Source: Nectonema munidae (Eukaryota; Nematomorpha; Nectonematoida; Nectonematidae). Taken from it: DNA of 64,000 bases. The stretch covers positions 124,001 through 188,000 of the forward strand of contig JAUIRK010000136.1 in assembly GCA_030549495.1 (NCBI GenBank), written 5' to 3'. Position numbers and translations under genes: made by a program. Under the pieces are notes generated by a model, which saw only the letters and a program-made list of their open reading frames with translations, was not told the DNA's origin and searched no databases. Positions 21,604 to 31,894 of this stretch are shown here, piece after piece (positions within the stretch are counted from its first letter, which is position 1; each line of letters begins with the position of its first letter).

Positions 21604-24147
21604 ATGGCGGAAACCAAATGTGCTTACATTCTTGAAAATGGGGAAAAACTCAAAAGTGTATGTTCTTTGATTAAAGTTTCAGCCACCAATCTCGTTGCCT
21701 TTTGTATCCAGTATCACAATTCAAAATTCAGTGTCGTGCACAATGATGGACATGTCGTGAATAGTAAGGTTTTCATATTTAATCTCTGCTTGCCTCAAAC
21801 CTGCTACAATATTTACTGCAGTGAAGTAGGCAGCATCACTCATTTGGAATGGAGTCCTTGTTCCCAATACATCTTGATTGCAGAGCAAAATGGCTCTCTT
21901 ACTCTAAAAACTAATAAAGAGTGTGTCAATCAATGGCAAAACGTTTCTCTTTGCACCGCAACGAAATCGAAGGAAAAACGGGCCTTGAACTTCGCTGAAG
22001 GCGAAGAGATATTGTGCATAGCATGGCTCAGTCCTCCAAATGAATTCTTGAGGGTGCTGGGTGAGTTTGACTTCTCTGATGATTCTAAGTTTGCGGAGAG
22101 CGTGAAAAAAAGTGAATTGAGGAAGCGATGCAGACCAGACGACCGCTTTTCTTGCATGCCTCACGAGTTCATCACGGTAACCAGTTCTGGTATGTGCTTT
22201 ATTTTTTCTTTCAGCAGTTTGTTTCCACTTCACGCTTCTCGTATGTTCAGTCTTCTTTCATCAAATTTACATGCACGCGCCAAGATAAACTTTGTTACTA
22301 CGTTGTCTTCACATTCGTCCCTAACTTTGGCAATTTGTTTCCAACAAGAAGATCCACTCATTCTTTATTCATGTTCTTTTTTTGAATTGAAATTATCCTC
22401 TGATATAAAATTGAGTTGTGAAGCTCAAAGTATTGACAAAGAAATTTTAAATGATTTGCTTTGTTACCATTCTGACCAAATGACTGGACATAGCAAAAAT
22501 ACCATTATAAACAGTATCCACCTATTTCACCGGACTGAAGAAAATCAACAGGTCCTTTTTTTCTGCATTGCCATCAATTCTTCCCAAGAAAATTATTCAT
22601 CCCTTCATGTTTGGAAATTAGTTTCACCACCTTTCAAATCATCTTCAAATGTGAGCACCACTCCAAGCACTATAAGTGGGAAGCAATGGGTTCTCCTGCA
22701 CAAGATTAACCTCAAAATTCGGATTCAATTCGCCATGTTAATTTCTGATTTTGTTTCCGAAGTTTACAATTTATCGATAATTTTATCATCTTTCGATTCT
22801 ACTGATGTTAGAAATGGCGGCATTAGCTCTTACTCTCTTCCCGAATTATCCTTCCTCAAAAAAATATCTTACGACAGTATCACAAAATCTAATAAAGGTG
22901 GATTGTTAAATGGCGTCTCACATTTAGATCGTTCTTTTACCTTCGCTCTTTCAGCAAACCATTGCATTCTTGTCGGAAGTTTAATGAATGCAGAGATATT
23001 TGCATATCCTCTGGAAGCATGCCTGTATCCCGCAATGTGTTTTTCGCTTTTGCTGAAATCTTTGTATAATTGCGTTGATATGACCGATGTTTTGATGTGT
23101 ACTGACGAACCTACAGCATCCAAAGTACTCTCTAAATTATTTATTTATTATTCACTGCAATCAAGTGATATTCAAAGCGAGTTTGATTTTGAATTCCTGA
23201 AACTCGTTATTTTCTTGTGTCGGTTCAAACTGAATGACTACAAAACTTCTCTACACTTCCATTCCATCCTTATAATGAAGAGGCTAAGAAGAATCCTCTT
23301 TTCTCTCCTAAGATCTCCTGAATTTTTGCCGCGAGATCCAGTCGACGTATTCTGCACTTTGTTGAATGCACACATTCAAGAATTTGACATTGATCGCATG
23401 CTTTCCATCATTAAAGCACAACTTCCTCACTCAACCTTCTTTATTGAAGCTTCTCTTGCCAACTCCCTCCAACCTCTCGTTGATTGGGCTCTCCAAATAC
23501 TTCACTGTCTCCTAATTTCCTCAGCTCTACCTTCAAAATCTGAAAGCACCTCACTTGATGACAAAAGTTTCCTCACCCTAATTGCGAAGGATGTGAATTG
23601 TTTACGAGAATTTTTACTTTTATCTAAGGCCCTAGAATTGTCCTCAACGTATCCCTTCTTTATTCCCATTTTCAAGTTGATCACTGTGATCGCATCCTGT
23701 TCTCCTAGCAATCTACATTCCCTCCAAGAGACTCTTTTGAATGAGTGCTTGTCTGTGCTGAGTAATAGCTGTCAATTATTAAATCCATCTTCTCTACCTG
23801 TGCCTTTCAATCTAGCAAAGAATCCCTGGGATAAAATACAAAGAATGAACTCTTTCAATTCTGAGAAAACATATTTTTTCCAGTACTCTACCATAACTGC
23901 TTCCCTTTATGAAATCCTGCGCACAAATTCAGCGGAATCCGTCAAACGAGATTGCATAACGAATGCACTGGTTTGCAACCATAACGTAGGTCTCAGTGAT
24001 ATCCGACTTTGTGATCGATGCTTTGGCATGTCCTTCAAGACAAATGCTCTGAAAAAAAGTTTTTGTGAGTTTTGGCTGGATACCTTTCTTACAAGATGCG
24101 TTTGTGGTGGTTCGTGGCATTGTGCTTTATCCAGATTTAACAAGTGA
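21604..24147 (+). CDS. MED16: Mediator complex subunit 16 (MED16), intronless
   Basis: An uninterrupted frame of 847 residues from ATG at 21604, with an in-frame TAA just upstream (21598-21600). MED16 is a tail-module subunit of the Mediator coactivator, which links transcription factors to RNA polymerase II in the nucleus. The N-terminal half is WD40-like: ITHLEWSPCSQYILIA near residue 80, then ILCIAWLSP and HEFITVTSSGMCF. The middle keeps LPHSTFF, LQPLVDWALQILHCLL, and FDIDRMLSIIKAQL beside the human DIDKVMINLK region. The C-terminus carries a CxxC (CDRC, about residue 803) and CVCGGSWH (about 832), like human CTRCG and CLCGGLWW. The length is close to the human protein (about 840-880). Codon use is less AT-rich than the flanks. 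Lack of introns could mean a retrocopy that became the working gene or simple intron loss. The intact frame argues against a pseudogene. Confidence 0.9.
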   Translation: MAETKCAYILENGEKLKSVCSLIKVSATNLVAFCIQYHNSKFSVVHNDGHVVNSKVFIFNLCLPQTCYNIYCSEVGSITHLEWSPCSQYILIAEQNGSLTLKTNKECVNQWQNVSLCTATKSKEKRALNFAEGEEILCIAWLSPPNEFLRVLGEFDFSDDSKFAESVKKSELRKRCRPDDRFSCMPHEFITVTSSGMCFIFSFSSLFPLHASRMFSLLSSNLHARAKINFVTTLSSHSSLTLAICFQQEDPLILYSCSFFELKLSSDIKLSCEAQSIDKEILNDLLCYHSDQMTGHSKNTIINSIHLFHRTEENQQVLFFCIAINSSQENYSSLHVWKLVSPPFKSSSNVSTTPSTISGKQWVLLHKINLKIRIQFAMLISDFVSEVYNLSIILSSFDSTDVRNGGISSYSLPELSFLKKISYDSITKSNKGGLLNGVSHLDRSFTFALSANHCILVGSLMNAEIFAYPLEACLYPAMCFSLLLKSLYNCVDMTDVLMCTDEPTASKVLSKLFIYYSLQSSDIQSEFDFEFLKLVIFLCRFKLNDYKTSLHFHSILIMKRLRRILFSLLRSPEFLPRDPVDVFCTLLNAHIQEFDIDRMLSIIKAQLPHSTFFIEASLANSLQPLVDWALQILHCLLISSALPSKSESTSLDDKSFLTLIAKDVNCLREFLLLSKALELSSTYPFFIPIFKLITVIASCSPSNLHSLQETLLNECLSVLSNSCQLLNPSSLPVPFNLAKNPWDKIQRMNSFNSEKTYFFQYSTITASLYEILRTNSAESVKRDCITNALVCNHNVGLSDIRLCDRCFGMSFKTNALKKSFCEFWLDTFLTRCVCGGSWHCALSRFNK

Positions 24148-24162
24148 TGTATAATGTTATTT

Positions 24163-24168
24163 AATAAA
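24163..24168 (+). terminator. Poly(A) signal of MED16
   Basis: AATAAA lies 15 bases after the MED16 stop codon in a short AT-rich 3' region. Its position fits a very short 3' UTR. Confidence 0.6.
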
Positions 24169-26035
24169 AAATTCAACCGTTTGATTTTGTCCACATTATC
24201 TTTTTATATTGAGCGCTTATATTATGAGGCCAATAATGAACAGAAATATTTGATACTTTTGCGAGACAGGCCTTTAGGACACGGTTTATCACGCAATAAA
24301 TAACCTATCTAACTTGTATTTTTTTAAATCGTCTGTCGTAGTAAAAAAATCATAAAAGAGGTAATGTGACAATATTTGAGACTTATTTTTTGGAAGATTT
24401 ATACAAAGATATAAGTTTCTTGTTGGGCAAGCTTAGAATATTTTTCGGTTGAATCTTATTTTTTATCTTTATTATGAATTTACAAGTGTACTAGCGTGGT
24501 TTGAGGCGGCTTAAGCCCTCGCTCAAATAAAAGATTTGTATAAAATTGGCTGAATTATATTACTTAAAATTTCGTGACACTTCCTGAAATTTCGCGCTTC
24601 TTTTAACACTATTTTCAAGGTAGTTGAATGACCCATCCATGTCAAAAACTCTCAATCAAAATCAGAATCAAAACTCATTATTTTTCGCCAACAATTTAAT
24701 ATTATCTGTAGATAACTTCTAACCTAGTGTATATTAGTCACTCTTGAAAATTTATTTATCTACATTTTTGAACAAAACAATTATATAGAGAGAGACAGCG
24801 AGTAGCGTATTCGGAGCGAGGGTGTTAGGCCATAGCCCCTGCTTTCTTAAAATCAAGTTTCGATCTTTTATATTTGCTTGCTTTCCAGTTATTTATGTAA
24901 ATAGATGTATATTAGAAATATACGCCGCGGTATACAACCCCGTCTTCAGATGTACCTAGGAGAGGGCAAAATTAATTATAATGGGGCCTGGACTATAAGA
25001 AAGTGTATACATTTTCATAATTAAGGAAGTGTTAACATATATGTCAATCAAAATTTAGTTGATGGAATTATTTAAAATTTTAAATAAAATATATTTTTAT
25101 ACTAAATCAATCATGATGGTTTCATTTCTGGACTCAGTTTTGGAAAATATGGTGCGAAAATACTGAAAATCTGAATCAAATTTGCTGTTTATTTTGAAGA
25201 ACCTAATTTTTTGCCATCATTTCTTTAAAGATTTGTGGTATATCTTTTCTTGTTTTATTAATCGCCCCAACATATGTCAACCCTTTATAGTTTCTCAACT
25301 AAACTAAGACCAGAAAACCAACTGCCTACTGTTATATATTCTTTTCAACAGTTTTAAGCTAACTTTTTTGACTTTTCAACTGTTTCTTTTTTGCCTTCAT
25401 ATAAGCATACGAGTATTTTGAATCACACACGCAGAAAAATTTGCCCCCCAAATGTGATTTTCTGAATTATATATCTTTTTTATAGTATTTATTAGACTTG
25501 TTTGTCTTCTGAGTAGATTTTCGATATTACTTTTCTTGTTTTAAGATTAAGTCTTAGTTATACTAACTATAAGGTCTTCTTTGTTATACTAAGCACCTTT
25601 GAGCTATATTTGATCAGAGGCAGTAATGTAGCCACATTTGAATAAGAACCCATGCATTTTTGAGCGAGGCGAATATTTTTTAGAGCACATAACTATAAGA
25701 ACTCTATAATTTAAAGCTTAAAATGTTTATCCGACGATAGGGGGGGGGGGGCAAGGGAGCTAGCCCCCTGGGATTTATTTTGCCCATCTGAAACTCTTTT
25801 GAAATATATAAATGTATACACTTTCTTATATTCCTGCCCCCATTAAAAACAGTTTTGCCCCCTCCACTTGATCAGTTTTGCCCCCCCCCCGTACTTGAAG
25901 TGGGCGACGGGGCTAATTTAAACCATCAAGTCTTTTATTCTAGAAATCAAATATATAGCATCGTTATCCTTAGATATTCGTTTTATTTAATGTTCTAGTT
26001 TTTTTTTATCAAGATTTCTTAGAATAGTTGGCAAT
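24169..26035. other. Intergenic stretch with worn G/C-tract repeats
   Basis: No gene seen. At 25735-25915 a poly-G run, a CTAGCCCCC word and later C runs near GGGCGACGGGGC resemble the internal tracts of hAT-type MITEs. The ends could not be paired. Confidence 0.45.
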
Positions 26036-26346
26036 CAGTGCCCGCGCTACCTATATAATTTTGGGGCACGTGCCTCCCCCCCCCCCCCCCCTAAAATTTT
26101 TGGTTTTGCCCCATGCACTTTTTAAAGGAAAAATAAATGAACAAAAATTGTACACAATAATCTTATATAAATGCTGGTGTATGTGTATGTATAATATGAG
26201 ATTTCTATAGGTTTTTATACAGAAGTACTTCATGCTTTTCAGCAAAGTAATATAGGATATAAAGTAATATAGGAAATAAATTTTTTGCAAATGTGTTTCT
26301 TTGCCCCATTTCAGCCCCCCTTGAAATTTTGCTTTAGCGCGGTCAC
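26036..26346. mobile_element. hAT-type MITE with C tract
   Basis: The left end CAGTGCCCGCGCTACC and right end TTTAGCGCGGTCAC are inverted. Flanks TTGGCAAT (26028-26035) and TGGGCAAT (26347-26354) match at 7 of 8 positions, as expected for a hAT duplication. A C run of about 17 bases lies near the left end. There is no transposase. Confidence 0.78.
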
Positions 26347-27879
26347 TGGGCAATGTTTTTACACTTTGCTTAAAATTTTTGCTAATAAAACTTAGTACAA
26401 ATAATATCACTTTCATTTAATTTTTAGTATATAACTTAGGGTTTGGAATAGCTAATTTATATAAATTTAAAGTTTGTAGAATATTTCTTCCAAAAATTTT
26501 AAACCTTTAATTTCTATTTAAAATGGCCAAATTTAAATTCACGCCTACATACCTGTCACTTCATAGACCCATATCCTAAATAAATTTTCAAACAATTTAC
26601 TTTACTGGCTGAATATATGTGTAGGTAGAATATGAAGATTATATAAGATGATTCTTTGTTTTTCTGTGTTACTAATCAAGCTTGGTAACACTTCCTTTCC
26701 TAAAAATTAAAAAATATAATTTTAAACAACAATGCATTTCAGTACAAGTAATCAATCCACCCAACCAATTCATTTGATATGAACCAGGCTTGTTGACAAT
26801 TAGTGAGATGAGAGGCTGAGAAATATCTTTTAACTCCTAATCAATATTGCATTGGATCGTGGGGTTTTCGAATAATCTGCTGTCGGATAAATGCGGTCTG
26901 ACTGTATTACCAATGAGTCCTCTAATACAACCCTTTCCATATTGTCTTTAGAAAGCAAAGACATGTTTAACCTTCGAACACCAAATATAAAATCGGTTCA
27001 ATCAAAAATTCAGCTCCCTAAAGATTTACAAAAGAGATCATTTTTAGTCATGGTATAAAACCTTCACTTGGTTAGCGTATACCATATCTAATAGACTATA
27101 TGACTGTGGCCATCCGTTTCAATAACTGGTAAATGGCAATAAGAAAGGATAATTACATCTGATGAATAATGATCTATCATATATGAATGATTTTGTTCCC
27201 TTGTTGAGCTTGAAGAGTTGTTCACAGACTTTCTAAAAATTTTCGGCGTAGCGGTCTAGCTATAATTTTTTAATATTTCGGGGTCTCCTTAAAAAAATAA
27301 ATTAACAAATATACACTGTACTAATAAATTAGCATAATTGTTTATTCAAAAATGGTCTGAATAATCTAAATCTCAATGGGATGACATCTACTTTGTCTAA
27401 ATTTGGCCGTTTTGTCCAATGCAACTTTTATATCATTACTCACTTCCAATCTGTTTCGGGATTTGGTTTCAATGACAAGTAGCATGTAAAACGCTTGCTT
27501 ACACTCATATGTAGTGGCAAATCGAATCAGTTTTCAGAGCAATCTTTGTAAGCATAGGACTCTCTCATTTCAATCGAAAAATCGCTATGAGATATTTCCA
27601 AAAAACATGTTTTGTACCTCCTCAATCATTAACCAAATCAATAAACTTTTTTTTAATTAAGAAGCCTTCTGAGGCCAGATTGATTACTAATCAAGATTAT
27701 AAATGGGTTTTTAATAAATTGGTAGTATTTTTCATATTTTTGTAGATTAAGAAAATAAAGAAAGATTTCTTGGCCTAAAGACTACACGGTGTTTTATGGC
27801 CTCCATGACTTTTTTATGAAAAACTTATTTTCATCAACAAATATGTTCGAAAATTGAGCAAAATTTTTTTTGTCAATAG
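26347..27879. other. Non-coding AT-rich stretch
   Basis: No gene or intact element. At about 26868-26908 TCGGATAAATGCGGTCTGACTGTA resembles the end of a Tigger element (inverted relative to the CAGTCAAACC type), without a partner nearby. Confidence 0.4.
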
Positions 27880-28012
27880 GGTGTTTTCATCGAGAAGACA
27901 CAATTGCGCCGCTTGTATCGAACTATGAGGAAAGCAGGCTTGATGCGGGATCGAACCCAAGACCTTCGAATCAGTTATCGAATCCAGCATCTAACCAACC
28001 CTACTCACACCC
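27880..28012 (-). repeat. tRNA-derived SINE, copy 2
   Basis: On the minus strand the order is GGGTGTGAGTAGGGTTGGTTAG, a middle TCGAAGGTCTTGGGTTCGATCC with box B, then GCGCAATTGTGTCTTCTCGATG. It matches the copies at 1208 and 42043. A 72-residue frame that runs over it is only a chance reading. Confidence 0.85.
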
Positions 28013-28439
28013 CATTTAAAGGATGCAATTATCCCCGCTTCATTCCAAAAGATGTCATTTTTTACCTCTTTTCCTTGAAGCACAAGGTTAAAGGAATTCA
28101 TATATTCAAATATGTTCACTAAAAATGATAGAAATATACGAAAACGGACATCAGAAAATTCTACATGCATGTTTAGTGCAATTTACAGAAATTGCTGGAT
28201 TTCTTTCCATAATATCGCTTGGAAAATTTTCCTTTGGAAAGCCACCTCAGGTTTGAGTGCAGCAAGAGTTTTTCAGATTGAATACAAACAAGATCTGAAG
28301 CATTTGCTTTAATGAAATACAGTGTTTTAATAACTTCATTGAAAACATTTTTTTAACTCATCGGGTATGGTTTAATGGCTCGGGCACTGTGTACCAATTA
28401 CATCTGGAGATTTTAGCTTAGCCATATTTCGGCTTAATA

Positions 28440-28990
28440 CCGTGTGCTGTAAAAAATTTATCACTTTGTCAAATGTTTCTCTTATGTTCTATTGCTAAGT
28501 TTTGCAAAATAAAAAATTGTCTACCAGATTCTTGTCATATACATAGTGTACGTAAACGCAAGGCTGAGACAAGTTTGCAGCATCCATCGTTTCATCAATC
28601 TGAACAAAAAAGTTGAAAATTGAATTCCAAATCATAAAACCACGTCTGTTTTGTCATCAGACCTCTCTCCTATCAGCCTTCTAACGGTATCGTGTAACAA
28701 GAAGATATGTTTCAACTTTACAAAAATGTGATTTATTGGCAAAAATTACAAATGACCTAATATGGGTGCAATATTTTGCGAAAAACAATTCACTCAGTGC
28801 CCATTCGCGGCTTCTTCGCGGCTCGTGAACTCCAGTTTGAAAACCACTGAGCTAGAAGGTTGATGCAATCAGAATTACAAACAAAGTAATTTGACTTCAT
28901 AAAATCAGTGCAGTTATGGTGGGATTGAGAGCTTACAGTGCAAGAATAATGTAGGGTAATAATAGTGGTGTGTTCATTGGACAAAAATTC
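28440..28990 (-). pseudogene. hAT (ZBED-type) transposase fragment with terminal sequence
   Basis: On the minus strand a piece reads FFVQIDETMDAANLSQPC followed by VYVHYVYDKNL, matching the region of ZBED5/FAM200-like hAT transposases that usually reads QLDESTDVS and then VFVRY. Just before it is VTRYR and KADRREV (typically RRIxDM). The right side (28795-28855) reads CAGTGGTTTTCAAACTGGAG on the minus strand, a typical hAT end. The same family lies in the other orientation at 38880-39790. Broken by several stops. Confidence 0.7.
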
Positions 28991-29137
28991 TTTTATAATA
29001 AATTTTGAAAATTATATTAAAAAAAAAGTTCGCTTCCTCCAAAAATTTTGAGGATGTGCAAGAAAATCCCTTGATTATGCTTGAAAAGCCCCTGTTTTGC
29101 GTGTATTTACGTAATTGACTTCTACCTTTGAATCTTT

Positions 29138-29400
29138 TTATTCAATATTCAAAAAGCTTCTTGGTCTACGATATTTAGAAAATTTAGAAACGATGTATTC
29201 CCAAATTTCTGGAAAAGCTGCAAGTTTATCTCTTTCTAATCTTATTTCATGAGAATTTTTGTCATCAAATCTCAAATACCTCTTGATAGCCAGTGTTCTT
29301 TTCATTGAAAGTGAAGCTCTATAAAGTTTTATCATAAAGTAGTTGTAGTAAAGGTACGTCAAACCTTCTTTCAACACCGCATAATAAAAGCGAGCCTAAA
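29138..29400 (-). pseudogene. piggyBac transposase fragment
   Basis: The minus strand reads LKRYLRFDD-like sequence (AIKRYLRFDDKNS) followed by RDKLAAFPEIWEYI. This is the RFDD...RDKLAAxREIWE segment found in piggyBac transposases just before the first catalytic Asp. Only this part is recognisable; the neighbouring minus-strand sequence up to 29720 is decayed and gives no clear frame. Confidence 0.72.
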
Positions 29401-29739
29401 ATACCCTTGAGTTCACTTCTATATAAAGATCTCGAATCTTTTTGCTTACGGTTAGCTTCCTAATTAGTAAAATTGACTATTTTATCTAAAATGTCATCAG
29501 TAAAAATTTTAAAACAATCATAAGTAGATTCCAGCGTTTGGCTACGTGATATATCGGGAGTATACTTCATAAGATCATAACTTCTTTTTTTTTGATTAAT
29601 TTTTTTCTAAAATTCGTTGCCTTTCTACTCTATTTCTTGAGACCCAGTATTCAAAAGAAACATCGTCAAATAATCATCTACTTTTAGATTGTAATGAAAC
29701 TCACTTTGATCTTTCCTGTAAATTATTCTATTCTGCTAC

Positions 29740-30930
29740 TTGTTACTTTTCTGAAATGAACATGACTATCTTCTTGGCAATTTTTTTTGAAAATAATAGA
29801 AAACATTGAAGATGCCGTCAAAATAAAAAATTTTAATGTAGATCAACGATCATTACAGAAAATGATGTAATAGTTAAAGACGCTTCTGCTGAACATACAC
29901 ATTAGGGATCCTATAAGAAGTGATACCTATAAAAGTTTAAGTAAGTTAAAAAGTCAAGCTGTTAGTTTTAACAGTTCTTCAACACAAAAGCTTTATTGCG
30001 AACACATTAAGCACCGTTTCCGCGCAAGTTTTTTTTATAGAGTGCCGAATGGAGCAGGAATTGCGCAGAATCAAAAAAAGTTAATGATGAAATTTATAAA
30101 AATGCTTCAAGTATTAACTTCCATATTCCAGAAAAATATTAAGATATTATGTTGAAAGATACTATTTCCGAAGATACTTCAAGAATCATTGCAGTTGGAA
30201 ATATGGAGTTTTTTGATTTATTTGAAAATGATATATTTTTTGTGATGGAACTTTTGATGTTTGCCCTTCAATGTTTTTTCCGGCTTTATACCTTTCATTG
30301 CAAAATAGGTTATAATTATCCAGCATTAATCTATTTTTTGTTAAAACAAAACAAAGAATACCTATGAAATCAGTTCTCTTATTATTGTTTCCTGTTTTAA
30401 CACAAAGTCTCTCATAATTGATTTTGAAATTGCTTCGATTAAAGCATTTAAACATAAATTAGCCAACACTACCACTTAAATGTTGTTATCTTCATTTAAG
30501 GCATTCTGTATTACGAAAAGTGAGAGAAGTTGGATTGAAAATAGAATTCGAAACAAATGCTGAAATAAACATAAATATCAAATGTTTACCTGTCTTGTCT
30601 TTTGTTCATATAGATTGCTTAATTAATGATTTTAGATACTATATTTACTTCTTTATTTTGAAAGAACCTTTGAAATAGAGTTAAATATGCAAAATTTCCT
30701 GCTTCTCTATGGAATCATTATTCTTCCTCCTTTTTGGATTTTATTCTAAAAACTACAAATTGCTGTGAGGGTTACCATAATGCTTTACAGCGTCATTTCC
30801 AAGCACCCAAGCCAACGGATATGGAACTTATTTGATGGATTGAAAGCAGACGTCAAACTAACAAAACTTAAAGCTAGTGATACTTCAATGGGAAATATTG
30901 AAAGTTTGGAAAGATAAATATAAAAATTAA
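29740..30930 (+). pseudogene. Mutator-like (MULE) transposase remnant
   Basis: Pieces on the plus strand in shifting frames follow the MULE order. KLYCEHIKHRFRASF (about 29990) fits a FLYWCH-like zinc finger tail. FCDGTFDVCPSMFF (about 30240) fits the first catalytic Asp region, followed by LYTFHCKIGYNYPALIYFLL (about 30285). CYLHLRHSVLRKVREVGLK (about 30486) fits the CxFHLxQxxxRK block. Then come FPASLWNHY (about 30695) and NCCEGYHNALQRHF (about 30765), the NxxEGWHNxxxxxF signature. It is interrupted many times. Terminal repeats were not found. Confidence 0.8.
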
Positions 30931-31509
30931 GCTTTAAAACTTAAAAATATAGTTGAAAATTATAATAGCAAGTTAAATTATTTAAAATCGATCGCTCATC
31001 TATCCTCATAAATTTTTTTGTACATATATTCTAGTTTTTAATAAAAATATTATATCTTTGCAAATCATTTTGCTTATATAAGAGGGTAAATGTCACATTA
31101 GCCCAGCAAGGGTAAGAGAGTGAAAATAATGTAAGCATGGTTTTAGCAAATTTAACATGGTTTTCTTCTTTATTTCTCGAAATAGAATACCCAATATGGA
31201 TATATAATCTTTTTCTAAAATGATATGGTGTGCTTACTTTTAAGAATATTTATAAAACTTTTTCGGCGCAAACAATGTCAACAGAAAGGAGTTGCTTTTT
31301 CGATGACGAAATGAGTGTTGAGAGGTGCGACGATCAAGAAATGGTAGTGCTTTGCTTCTTTCAAACTTTATTCTGCATATATCACTCAATCAAGATGCAT
31401 AATATCTGTTTAGGCAACTTCCAGTGCTTCCATTTCCTTTTGTCCTGCTTCAGACAGAGGAGGAGCCAATAATGGCTTTCCATCAAACGAAAAAGTTGCT
31501 CACTCCGAT
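30931..31509. other. Stretch between MULE remnant and direct repeat
   Basis: AT-rich. A reading frame of 80 residues at 31230-31472 has no motif and no splice support. I see nothing else. Confidence 0.4.
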
Positions 31510-31661
31510 TTTGACAAAGGTATCTATTACTTGTGATTACTAGTTTTTACTGCGGTTTGTTAATGAATTTTGGAACGAGTCCATAGATCCAAAATTTTGA
31601 CAAAGCTATCTATTACATGTGATTATTAGTTTTTACTGCGGTTTATTAGTGAATTTTGGAA
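31510..31661. repeat. Tandem pair of about 86 bp beside a hAT-like element
   Basis: TTGACAAAGGTATCTATTAC begins at about 31511 and TTGACAAAGCTATCTATTAC at about 31597. The similarity continues through TAGTTTTTACTGCGGTTT and GAATTTTGGAA. The second unit ends at the left end of the next element. Confidence 0.75.
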
Positions 31662-31894
31662 GGAGTTATGACTTTTTTAAACTTACTTTTCCCACATCAT
31701 GTATCGATGAGTTTCTCCATAAAAAGGTAGAAAATATAGGTTTTATCTCAATATTTGAAAAAAACTTCACGCCCCTATAACAAAAATTGTCAGAAAACTT
31801 CACTAATTATATAAAATTTATAAAGTTTTTTTAATTCAAAAAATAAATACAGTAACGAGAGCAAAAACTTATAAACATTATTTATTAAACAAAA

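Noticed and set aside
22128-22385. Alternative frames and antisense frames over 21904-24194
   Set aside because: They overlap MED16 in other frames and have no motifs; MED16 homology is clear along its whole length.
27904-28122. 72-residue frame
   Set aside because: It crosses the antisense of a SINE copy; no independent coding evidence.
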